Origin: Candidatus Gallionella acididurans
Lineage (GTDB): Bacteria > Pseudomonadota > Gammaproteobacteria > Burkholderiales > Gallionellaceae
Length of the DNA stretch: 64,000 nucleotides
NCBI GenBank assembly: GCA_001577345.1
Contig: LSLI01000010.1
Span: 1-64,000, forward strand
Direction of reading: 5' to 3'
This document shows positions 56,664 through 64,000 of this stretch, one piece after another. Made by a program: the position numbers and the translations under genes. Each line of letters opens with the position of its first letter. Position 1 is the stretch's first letter. Under the pieces are notes generated by a model. The model saw only the letters and a list, made by a program, of their open reading frames with translations, did no database searches and had not been told where the DNA came from.

Positions 56664-58436
56664 TCAGAAACGGTATCTCATGCCAATAGTGATGCCCTGT
56701 ATCTCTGTACCACCCCAGCACTGCGGAGCGGAATCAATACCACCCGAAGCGGGAACATTCAGGGACGATGCATGACAGTCCGTGGTCACGCCATGTCCGC
56801 CTGCGCCCAGGTCATAGTGATCGTTGCCATGGTTGAAGGTAACCGCGTAGTTGGCATAGAAGGAAAGATTCCTGTCAACTTGATGCGTGCCATTGATGGT
56901 GTACATATCGGCGGTACTGGCGGCGCCGTTTATTGTCGGATCATAGTTATGTTGTCCGCCGGCATCTCCCGGTGTTTTTCCGGCATGCGCCCAGCCCAGG
57001 TTGATCTGGTTGGCATGCGGGAGATTCTGCTCGATAAATACCCATGTGCCTTTACGCTGGCGTTCGTTCATGGACTGTATTGACGGGTCCACACTGCGAC
57101 GCATCTGCTCGTAAACCCCGCCTATCCAGGTGCCGGTTGACTGGAAGCGATACAGCGCACCGACCTTGGCGGCCGATTCCTTGCCGTTATCCAGGTAATA
57201 ATTCGTCGCTTGCGCTGCCGGGTTAGCGTAACTGCCCAAAGGATTGCCTGTACCATAAAAGTCGCTACCGCGATTTACACCTTCATGAGACTCATAGCCG
57301 GCCGTCAAATACCAGGCCGTCTTGTCGTCGTAAACTATGCTGGTGCTGAAGGCATTGCTGAAGCCGCCGTCGTTACAGCCATCCGGACTTCCGACACCGG
57401 GGCCTACATTGCTCCCGAAACCGCCCATAAGACCGCCGCTGCCGGGAATATTGCCGCCGTTACAGTTCCCGGAACCGGAGGGAATAGCGGCACTGTTCGT
57501 GGCACGATTCTGACCGGGCGAGAACATCGCGGCAAAACTGGTGTGATTCCACTTGGGCGATTCGTACCAGATCGCGTGTTCCATCAGTGTGCCGAATTCG
57601 ACCCGGTTGTCGCCGCCGGAATTACCCATGACCACATTCATGCTGCCCAGCTGACCTGCGAAAGGGTTGAAGATGTTGGTAGACAGTGCATACGGGGCGA
57701 AGGCTTTACCGATCTTGACCACACCGTAGTCCTTGGAACCCAGGCCTATATAGCTGGTGGCCGTGGTCAAGCTGCCCGACACGGCATTGCTTTGCTGCGA
57801 ATTGGACATTGAACTGCCGCCCGTCGTCGTCAACGCGATATTGGTTTGCAACTGCCAGAGGAACTGCGTGTCGTGCCAGCCTATAACCGGCTGGTAACCG
57901 CGCAAGCCGACATAAGTCGAGTTGGTCGAAATAGCCGGCATCCAGCCATCATTGGCGCCGGGGCCGGCAGTCGTCCCGGGCGGACCGACAGTGCCGTTTA
58001 CAGGAACCACATGGCCATTGAGGCCGTTGGTCGCGTCATCAACAGACACGTCAAAATTGCCATACAGCGTGATGCCGCCGCTGCTGGGCATGCGGAAGCT
58101 CAGGCTGTCGTCGCGCTCTCGCTGCAGGAAGTTCTGGCTGTCGGCCACATTGGGATTGGCCGCGCCCGTATACATATTGACCGTACCGGGTTTATAGCTG
58201 TCGATTTGCTTGGGTATCTGGATTTTTTCAACCGAGGCAGCTGCATCGGTGGCCTTCTGCTTGGCTGCAGCTTGATCAATTTGACTCTGTACAGTCTTTA
58301 ATTCGTCTTTCAAAGACTGAATCTGTTGCGCCAGATCGGCTGCCGGATCAGCAGCTGCAATGCTCGGCATTGCAGCCAACGATGACCCAATTATCAATGC
58401 CGAAGACACTGAAATTAGTTTTCTTTTGACTCTCAC
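56664..58436 (-). CDS. Outer-membrane porin with coiled-coil N-terminus
   Basis: A 590-residue outer-membrane beta-barrel protein. The signal peptide (KRKLISVSSALIIGSSLAAM...) ends near AAADP. A short coiled coil follows (LAQQIQSLKDELKTVQSQID), as in trimeric porins with a periplasmic stalk. Barrel strands such as GGITLYGNFDVSVDDATNG and ATSYIGLGSKDYGVVKIGK end in a terminal aromatic ...GMRYRF. I chose GTG 58436 because AGGAGA lies 7 nt upstream. It sits after oxlT on the same strand and may admit oxalate; selectivity is inference. Confidence 0.88.
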   Translation of the reverse strand: MRVKRKLISVSSALIIGSSLAAMPSIAAADPAADLAQQIQSLKDELKTVQSQIDQAAAKQKATDAAASVEKIQIPKQIDSYKPGTVNMYTGAANPNVADSQNFLQRERDDSLSFRMPSSGGITLYGNFDVSVDDATNGLNGHVVPVNGTVGPPGTTAGPGANDGWMPAISTNSTYVGLRGYQPVIGWHDTQFLWQLQTNIALTTTGGSSMSNSQQSNAVSGSLTTATSYIGLGSKDYGVVKIGKAFAPYALSTNIFNPFAGQLGSMNVVMGNSGGDNRVEFGTLMEHAIWYESPKWNHTSFAAMFSPGQNRATNSAAIPSGSGNCNGGNIPGSGGLMGGFGSNVGPGVGSPDGCNDGGFSNAFSTSIVYDDKTAWYLTAGYESHEGVNRGSDFYGTGNPLGSYANPAAQATNYYLDNGKESAAKVGALYRFQSTGTWIGGVYEQMRRSVDPSIQSMNERQRKGTWVFIEQNLPHANQINLGWAHAGKTPGDAGGQHNYDPTINGAASTADMYTINGTHQVDRNLSFYANYAVTFNHGNDHYDLGAGGHGVTTDCHASSLNVPASGGIDSAPQCWGGTEIQGITIGMRYRF

Positions 58437-58666
58437 AGGTTTCTCCTCATTTATTGTATTAGGGCGTGACTTTTTAACTGTTAAGCAACTCAAAACATGT
58501 GCTGCGGTTCAACCTTGAATTTTTAATGTGTTTCCCCCTTTCAATGCGCGATGTGAATCACGAAACCGTCCGGATCAATGTGAGCCCATCAAGCTGCGTT
58601 ACCCTCACATTGAGCCGGGCCGATATTTTCAAGCTGTCCGGCAACCCTCTCCGTCCGCTTCGGTTT

Positions 58667-59974
58667 TCAAGCCTGCTGAAGACCTTCCTCGACTACATTC
58701 TGCACGTCGATCATTTTCTTGCGCATCGGGCAGATGACGAACCTGGCCATCAAACCGGCTGCAATACTCATCAACGCTGCGACCCAGAGTACCGCCACCC
58801 AGTTTCCGGTGTACGCCGTGAGCACGCTGGCCAGCGGCACCAGCAGCGAGGCCGTGCCCTTGGCTGTGTAGAGAAAACCGTTGTTGGCTGCGGCAAACTT
58901 CATGCCGAAGGTGTCTCCACTGACCGCGGGGAAGATGGAGAATATTTCACCCCAGCAGAGGAAAATCATCGGCGCGAAAATCAGGAAGCCGATCGGATTG
59001 TGGCCGAACTGCATCAGGCCCAGGATCGCCACGCCCTCGCCCACAAATACCACCAGCATGGTGTTCTCACGGCCCAGCTTGTCGGAGATCCAGCCGGTCA
59101 GCGGACGGGTGAAACCATTGCACAGGTTGTCCAACACCAGGACCAGCGTCAGCAACGGCATGACTCCGCCAAACACATCCATCGGCAGTTTCGCAACGCC
59201 GTAGTCCTTTGCAATCGGTGCAACCTGGGCTGCGGCTATGATGCCGCCCGCGGCAACCAGCACGAAGCAGGCATAGAGCAACCAGAACACCGGTGTCTTC
59301 AACATCTCCTTCGGTGTGTAGTTATGCTTGCTAAGGGGATTAACCTTGTTGCTGGCCCCCTTGGCCAAAGACTTGATCGGCGGACGGACGAGAAACAGTG
59401 CCAGCACCAGGATCACAGCTCCCTGGAGTAGGCCGAAGGTGAAGAAAGCCTGCTGGTAGCCGCTGGTTTGCACCATGTTGGAGATCGGAATGATGGTGAT
59501 TGCCGCACCGGCACCGAATCCGGCAGCAGTCAGGCCGGCGGCCAGGCCGCGCTTGTCCGGAAACAGTTTCAGTGCGTTGCCCACGCAAGTGCCGTAGACA
59601 GAACCTGCGCCGATGCCGGCAATAACTGCCGCGAAGTACAGCATTTCCAGGGAGTTCGCCATCGAATTCATGACCCAGGCGGCCGCCACCATGACGGCGC
59701 CAAACATCACGACGGGGCGGGGACCAAATTTATCCATCGCCCAGCCTTCGACCGGGACCAGCCAGGTTTCAGTCAATACAAAAACGGAAAAGGCGACCTG
59801 AATGGCTGCCTTGGTCCAGCCCATCTTGTCGTGCATGGGATCGACGAACACCGTCCAGCCATACTGCAGATTGGCGATCATCGCCATGCAGATAATGCCC
59901 AAAACAAGCTGGATCCAACGATTACTCGACTTCCGACTATAGATGTCAGTTGCGACTTGACTCTGTTGATTCAT
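58667..59974 (-). CDS. oxlT: Oxalate:formate antiporter (MFS)
   Basis: A 435-residue, twelve-helix major facilitator. Signature blocks match the OxlT group: LQYGWTVFVDPM in helix 1-2, GIGAGSVYGTCVGNALKLFPDKRGLA, and GWISDKLGRENTM. OxlT exchanges oxalate(2-) for formate(1-), building a proton-motive force with oxalate decarboxylation. frc and oxc lie upstream on the same strand. GGGGAG precedes ATG 59974. Confidence 0.9.
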   Translation of the reverse strand: MNQQSQVATDIYSRKSSNRWIQLVLGIICMAMIANLQYGWTVFVDPMHDKMGWTKAAIQVAFSVFVLTETWLVPVEGWAMDKFGPRPVVMFGAVMVAAAWVMNSMANSLEMLYFAAVIAGIGAGSVYGTCVGNALKLFPDKRGLAAGLTAAGFGAGAAITIIPISNMVQTSGYQQAFFTFGLLQGAVILVLALFLVRPPIKSLAKGASNKVNPLSKHNYTPKEMLKTPVFWLLYACFVLVAAGGIIAAAQVAPIAKDYGVAKLPMDVFGGVMPLLTLVLVLDNLCNGFTRPLTGWISDKLGRENTMLVVFVGEGVAILGLMQFGHNPIGFLIFAPMIFLCWGEIFSIFPAVSGDTFGMKFAAANNGFLYTAKGTASLLVPLASVLTAYTGNWVAVLWVAALMSIAAGLMARFVICPMRKKMIDVQNVVEEGLQQA

Positions 59975-60191
59975 GAAAGCTCCCCTTTGGAATTTTTATA
60001 AAATATATATGCCGATACTGCGCGTGACTTCTCTGTTCACTCCCCATATCGCTATGTGCGCTTGATACCTGATCTACGTCCCGCAAAGGGACTCCGACTC
60101 GCTACAATGTAAAACAATCGAACTGCCAGATGCTGTCATGCAATTTCGCAAACCTCATTAACAACGCCCCGATTGTGGGATAACTGATTTG

Positions 60192-60214
60192 CTTAATCCT
60201 TGACCTTGGTTAAG
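60192..60214. promoter_or_regulatory. Candidate operator dyad upstream of oxlT
   Basis: CTTAATCC-ttgacctt-GGTTAAG: inverted TTAA half-sites about 220 bp before oxlT. Spacing resembles LysR-type or other dimeric regulator sites. No regulator gene is in the window. Confidence 0.3.
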
Positions 60215-60509
60215 TTTGTAAATAAATATTCACCTGCCCAAAATATCGCCCCCACTTCCCACCCGCTCCGGCTGGAACTTTGTTCCCATCCACTCCGGTG
60301 GAAGAACTGAGAATGGAGATCACGCTATTCGATATCCGGGTTAACAGCATGGTTTGGGCTGAATTTACATAACGGGAATTTGTAAAACGCAGATAAACCA
60401 GTCCCGCATCAACCTGGCCGGGGCAGGCAAGGTGAAACGCGTGGCACCGGCGTTGGGGGGAGGCAAAAGAAAATGCTGGGCGGATCAGTCCGGGCCGACA
60501 ACAACGCCA

Positions 60510-60529
60510 GCACGCCCGATCGGGCGTGC
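60510..60529. repeat. Perfect 20-bp palindrome after the PAS gene
   Basis: GCACGCCCGATCGGGCGTGC is fully self-complementary. It lies 60 bp past the PAS gene stop, with no T-run. It may be a Rho-independent-like stem or a protein-binding site. Confidence 0.5.
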
Positions 60530-60590
60530 GGCGCCGGCAACAGGCGTGCGGATCATTCAGCACTCCTGCACATCGGCGGACAGGGGGAGA

Positions 60591-61019
60591 TTAAACAGCC
60601 TTGGCTTCGAGTTCCGCCAGGCGTTTGCGCAAAACGCGCTCTTCATTGAAACGCGCGGTATCATCGCGAATTATCGCGATAATGGCTGTCACCGTTTTTT
60701 CTGCCGAAAACAGCATGGCCACGGTAAACGCAATCGAAAAGGTGCGCCCGTCTTTATGCAGCGCCGGCACCCGCAGCACATCGTTGCCGTAACGGGTTTG
60801 CCCGGTCTGCATGGTCTTGTTATACCCATCCCAGTGGCGCTGGCGCTGCTTCTCGGGAATGATCAGGTCCAGCGATCGGCCCAGCGCCTCGTGTTCGGCA
60901 AAGCCAAACAAGCGTGCGGCCGCGTGGTTCCAGAACGTGATGGCGCCGTTTGCATCACAGACGACGATGGCATCACCTACTGCCTCCACGAGTTGCTTGA
61001 AATCAATTGCTGAGTGCAT
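60591..61019 (-). CDS. PAS-domain sensor-only protein in the oxalate cluster
   Basis: A 142-residue protein that is essentially one PAS domain plus a C-terminal helix. Typical text: FKQLVEAVGDAIVVCDANGA, FWNHAAARLFGF, DLIIPEKQRQRHWDGY, ALHKDGRTFSIAFTVAML. No output domain follows (ends LRKRLAELEAKAV). AGGGG precedes ATG 61019. It lies between frc and oxlT on the same strand. The ligand is unknown; the domain could sense redox state or a small molecule and act by protein contact. Confidence 0.88.
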   Translation of the reverse strand: MHSAIDFKQLVEAVGDAIVVCDANGAITFWNHAAARLFGFAEHEALGRSLDLIIPEKQRQRHWDGYNKTMQTGQTRYGNDVLRVPALHKDGRTFSIAFTVAMLFSAEKTVTAIIAIIRDDTARFNEERVLRKRLAELEAKAV

Positions 61020-61117
61020 AGACTTACCCCTGATAAAGACCAGAGCGGCGTTTCGAAACCCATACAGGAACCTCAACGCCGCTCTTGGAGCACTACATTA
61101 TTAATTGCCAGCCGTCT

Positions 61118-62389
61118 TCAAACTGCCTTTGCAGCATGCATGGCGGCAATCTGTTCCTTGTTGTAACCAAGCTCGGCCAGAACTTCATCGGTGTGCTCGC
61201 CCAGCAGCGGAGAAGCGGTGACCTCGGGCTTGAGGTCGGAGAACTTGATCGGACTGCCCACGGTCCAGTAGCTGCCACGCTCCTTGTGCGGCACTTCGAC
61301 GATAGAGCCGCTCTTGCGCAGGGACTTGTCATGGAGCAGTTCCTTCATCGAGAACACCGGTGCGCAGGGGATGTCGAACTTGCGCAGGATATTGACGGCC
61401 TCGTACTTGGTCTTGTCTTTCAGCCAGTCCTCGATCGTGCCGAAGATGTCCATGATGTGCGGCTGGCGAGCTTTGGGGGTGGTATAGGCCGGGTCGGTCT
61501 TCCATTCGGGCTTGCCGATGGCGTCGCAAATTGGCTCCCAGGCATGTCCCTGAACCGTGAAATAGATATAGGCGTTGGGGTCGGTTTGCCAGCCCTTGCA
61601 CTTCAAAATCCAGCCCGGCTGGCCACCACCACCGGCGTTGCCGCCGCGCGGAGTCACCTTGTCGGCGAAAGCTTCCATCTCATGCGGATACTGGGGATAC
61701 TCTTCCAGGAAGCCCAGGTTGTCCAGACGCAGCTGGTCGCGCATCTTGACACGGCACAGGTTGAGCACGGCATCCTGCATCGCGACTGCCACCTTCTGAC
61801 CCTTGCCGGTCTGCTGGCGACCGATGTAGGCCGTCAGGATGCCGATGGCCAGGTGCATGCCGGTATTGGTGTCGCCCAGCGCTGCGGCGGAAATCATCGG
61901 GCCGGCTTGCTCACCTTTCCACCAACCGGTGGTGGATGCCGCGCCGCCGGCGCACTGTGCCACGTTTTCATAGACCTTCAAGTCTTCGTATTCGTGACCG
62001 TCGGAAAAGCCTTTGACCGAAGCCAGAATCAACCTGGGATTGAGTTCCTGGATGCGCTCCCAGGAAAAACCCATACGGTCCAGGGCACCCGGGCCGAAGT
62101 TTTCAACCAGTACATCGCTCTCCTTGATCATCTTTTCCAGCACAGCCTTGCCCTCGGGCTTCTTGGTGTCCAGGGTCAGGGAACGCTTGTTGCTGTTCAA
62201 CATCGTGAAGTACAGCGCGTCGACATTGGGGATATCGCGCAACTGGCTGCGCGTCACGTCTCCGGAGCCGGGGCGCTCGACCTTGATCACGTCGGCGCCG
62301 AACCAGGCCAGCATCTGGGTACAGGCCGGGCCAGCCTGTACGTGGGTGAAGTCGATGATCTTGAGGCCCTTGAGCGGTTTGTTTGACAT
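61118..62389 (-). CDS. frc: Formyl-CoA:oxalate CoA-transferase
   Basis: A 423-residue class III CoA-transferase that passes CoA from formyl-CoA to oxalate. Family blocks: [39 protein letters not shown], and [17 protein letters not shown], which should carry the catalytic Asp (Asp169 in the Oxalobacter enzyme). A glycine loop of the GGGG type is present as [14 protein letters not shown] 62389 follows GGAGA. oxc is 33 bp upstream on the same strand, so they form one operon. Confidence 0.94.
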   Translation of the reverse strand: MSNKPLKGLKIIDFTHVQAGPACTQMLAWFGADVIKVERPGSGDVTRSQLRDIPNVDALYFTMLNSNKRSLTLDTKKPEGKAVLEKMIKESDVLVENFGPGALDRMGFSWERIQELNPRLILASVKGFSDGHEYEDLKVYENVAQCAGGAASTTGWWKGEQAGPMISAAALGDTNTGMHLAIGILTAYIGRQQTGKGQKVAVAMQDAVLNLCRVKMRDQLRLDNLGFLEEYPQYPHEMEAFADKVTPRGGNAGGGGQPGWILKCKGWQTDPNAYIYFTVQGHAWEPICDAIGKPEWKTDPAYTTPKARQPHIMDIFGTIEDWLKDKTKYEAVNILRKFDIPCAPVFSMKELLHDKSLRKSGSIVEVPHKERGSYWTVGSPIKFSDLKPEVTASPLLGEHTDEVLAELGYNKEQIAAMHAAKAV

Positions 62390-62422
62390 TTTCAAATCTC
62401 CATGTGAATAACTATTGGTAAC

Positions 62423-64000
62423 TTACTTCTTTTTCGCGGCGGTTTGCGGGTTAAGGCTGGTGATGCGTCCGCTTTCCGTGCCGGCGCCTTCATCAATGAC
62501 GGCATTGATCAGGGTTGGCCTGCGGGACTTGATGGCTTCTTCCATGGCTTTGCGCAACTCGGCCGGGGTGGTGGCAAGCACGCCGACACCACCGAATGCT
62601 TCCATCAACATTTCGTAGCGTGCGCCCTTGACGAACACCAGGGGCGATGGATCCTTGCCCCCCGTCACGTTGACTTCGTCGCCACGGTAGACGCCGTTGT
62701 TGTTCATGACAACGACGCAGACCGGCAGATTGTAGCGGCAGATCGTCTCGACCTCCATGCCGCTGAAGCCGAAGGCGCTGTCACCCTCGATGGCGATGAC
62801 CGGCTGGCCGCTTTCCACGGCAGCCGCCACGGCAAAGCCCATGCCTATGCCCATGATACCCCAGGTGCCGACGTCCAGGCGCTTGCGCGGCTTGTACATG
62901 TCGACGATGGAGCGCGTAAAGTCCAGCGCGTTGGCGCCTTCGTTGACCAGGATGGCGTCCGGGTTGGACTTGATGATGTCGCGCACCACGTTAAGTGAAC
63001 TATGGTAGTTCATAGGCGCCGGATTTTTGGCGAGGGTCTCGGCCATCTTGGCGACGTTTTTGTTCTTGCGTTCGGCGATGGCGTTCAACCATTCGGCCGG
63101 CGGCTTGGCCCAGTTTGAGCCGATACCGGCCAGCAGGGCCGAGACACAGGAGCCGATATCGCCGACCAGCGGGGCCTCGATGGGCACATTGCTGTCAGCC
63201 TCGGTCGGTGAGATGTCGATCTGGATGAATTTCTGGCCGCCCCAGGCCTTGTGGTCCTTGCCGCCCCAAGTCTTGCCCTTGCCTTGCGAAAGCAGCCAGT
63301 TCAGGCGCGCGCCGACCAGCATCACCACGTCGGCTTCCGGCAGCACGAAGGATCGGGCGGCCGAGGCCGACTGCTCGTGCGTGTCGGGCAGCAAACCCTT
63401 GGCCATGGACATCGGCAGATAGGGAATGCCGGTCTTCTCGACCAGGGCGCGGATGTCGGCATCGGCCCGTGAGTAGGCAGCACCCTTGCCCAGCAGGATC
63501 AGGGGCTTCTTGGCACCCTTGAGCAGGTCCAGGGCGCGCTTGACGGCGTCCGGGGCCGGTATCTGGCGCGGAGCCGGGTCCACCACCTTGATCAGTGTAG
63601 CCTTGCCGGCCGCGGCGTCCATGGCCTGGCCGAACAGCTTGGCGGGCAGGTCCAGGTACACACCGCCCGGGCGGCCGGAGACGGCGGAGCGGATGGCGCG
63701 GGCGACACCCACGCCGATGTCTTCGGCGTTGAGCACGCGGAAAGCGGCTTTGCACAGCGGCTTGGCTATGGCCAGCTGGTCCATCTCCTCGTAATCTCCC
63801 TGCTGCAGGTCCACGATCTCGCGCTCGCTGGAGCCGCTGATCAGGATCATCGGGAAGCAGTTCGTCGTTGCATTGGCCAGCGCGGTCAAGCCGTTCAGAA
63901 AGCCGGGGGCGGACACCGTCAGGCAGATGCCGGGCTTGCCGGTCATGAAGCCTGCGATGGCAGCGGCGTTGCCGGCGTTCTGCTCATGGCGGAACGAAAT
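62423..64000 (-). CDS. oxc: Oxalyl-CoA decarboxylase (5' end beyond window)
   Basis: A thiamine-diphosphate enzyme that turns oxalyl-CoA into formyl-CoA and CO2. At least 525 residues are present; the N-terminal ~45 lie outside. The window edge reads [16 protein letters not shown] before [19 protein letters not shown]. The ThDP/Mg site is in [20 protein letters not shown]. Domain order matches the family (PYR, central ADP-binding, PP). It is upstream of frc. Confidence 0.95.
   Translation of the reverse strand: MSFRHEQNAGNAAAIAGFMTGKPGICLTVSAPGFLNGLTALANATTNCFPMILISGSSEREIVDLQQGDYEEMDQLAIAKPLCKAAFRVLNAEDIGVGVARAIRSAVSGRPGGVYLDLPAKLFGQAMDAAAGKATLIKVVDPAPRQIPAPDAVKRALDLLKGAKKPLILLGKGAAYSRADADIRALVEKTGIPYLPMSMAKGLLPDTHEQSASAARSFVLPEADVVMLVGARLNWLLSQGKGKTWGGKDHKAWGGQKFIQIDISPTEADSNVPIEAPLVGDIGSCVSALLAGIGSNWAKPPAEWLNAIAERKNKNVAKMAETLAKNPAPMNYHSSLNVVRDIIKSNPDAILVNEGANALDFTRSIVDMYKPRKRLDVGTWGIMGIGMGFAVAAAVESGQPVIAIEGDSAFGFSGMEVETICRYNLPVCVVVMNNNGVYRGDEVNVTGGKDPSPLVFVKGARYEMLMEAFGGVGVLATTPAELRKAMEEAIKSRRPTLINAVIDEGAGTESGRITSLNPQTAAKKK

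Larger units (their letters stand above)
59975..60590. other. 616-bp control region of the oxalate cluster
   Basis: No supportable CDS. It contains a dyad at 60192-60214 and a perfect palindrome at 60510-60529, and must hold the oxlT promoter. A 117-residue open frame (60210-60563, minus) has no coding character I trust. Confidence 0.6.

Noticed and set aside
60210-60563. 117-codon minus-strand frame in the oxalate control region
   Set aside because: No RBS, no recognisable domain, and it crosses a perfect palindrome.
61085-62386. 433-codon plus-strand frame opposite frc
   Set aside because: Antisense of a well-supported CoA-transferase; no domain in the translation.

Overview
The window reads as chromosomal DNA of a betaproteobacterium. 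The evidence is a der-bamB-yfgM-hisS-ispG-rodZ-pilW-rlmN-ndk run, a dapC-dapD-pilU-(arsC-like)-dapE-prmB run, a squalene/hopanoid trio hpnCDE, and the GspA/GspB pair of type II secretion. A freshwater Nitrosomonadales or Gallionellaceae-type host is my guess from gene content and repeat style. Nothing here fixes the genus, and I saw no rRNA or tRNA gene.

Layout: 0-5.2 kb holds an aldo/keto reductase, a HEPN-like protein, a VOC protein, a GIY-YIG nuclease bracketed by repeats, purT and a class I FBP aldolase. 5.2-11.8 kb is a lysine/diaminopimelate block with pilU and prmB. 12-15 kb is hpnC-hpnD-hpnE, with two copies of a structured intergenic element around hpnC. 15-15.9 kb has no gene but carries a strong orphan terminator. 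15.9-18.3 kb is a CopA-type metal ATPase. 18.5-27.8 kb is the housekeeping run from der to ndk (minus strand), followed by tilS, accA and a cyclic-nucleotide-binding MscS channel. 31.9-39.8 kb is a malonate decarboxylase operon (mdcA, C, D, E, G, B, H plus one uncharacterised gene), interrupted by repeats. 39.8-44.8 kb is an accessory, partly AT-rich patch: a trypsin-like protease, small ORFs, a toxin-antitoxin pair, an ORF6N gene with duplicated flanks, a MOSC protein, a frameshifted peptidyl-prolyl isomerase and gene debris. 44.8-47.2 kb is gspA-gspB. 47.2-56.5 kb mixes a DsbA-like protein, NudC, an ABC importer, a DMT transporter, a Cache/HAMP sensor without an output domain, and small unknowns. 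56.6-64 kb is an oxalate cluster: porin, oxalate/formate antiporter, PAS protein, formyl-CoA transferase and oxalyl-CoA decarboxylase. The last gene runs off the window.

Together the malonate and oxalate loci suggest use of small dicarboxylates. Oxalate would enter through a porin and OxlT, be activated by Frc and be decarboxylated by Oxc, with formate exported. Malonate would be decarboxylated on an acyl carrier subunit bearing a special CoA-derived group.

The most unusual signals are not ordinary genes. They are: (1) two ~100-bp intergenic elements around hpnC with a conserved core and an outer stem that differs in sequence but still pairs; (2) an ORF6N gene that looks like a single-gene mobile unit, with partial copies and an apparent empty scar nearby; (3) a GIY-YIG nuclease gene nested inside a palindromic repeat family; (4) a heptad-repeat hairpin touching the bamB stop codon; (5) a palindromic repeat that has become the C-terminus of MdcD; (6) a G tract and TA tract directly before a sensor operon.
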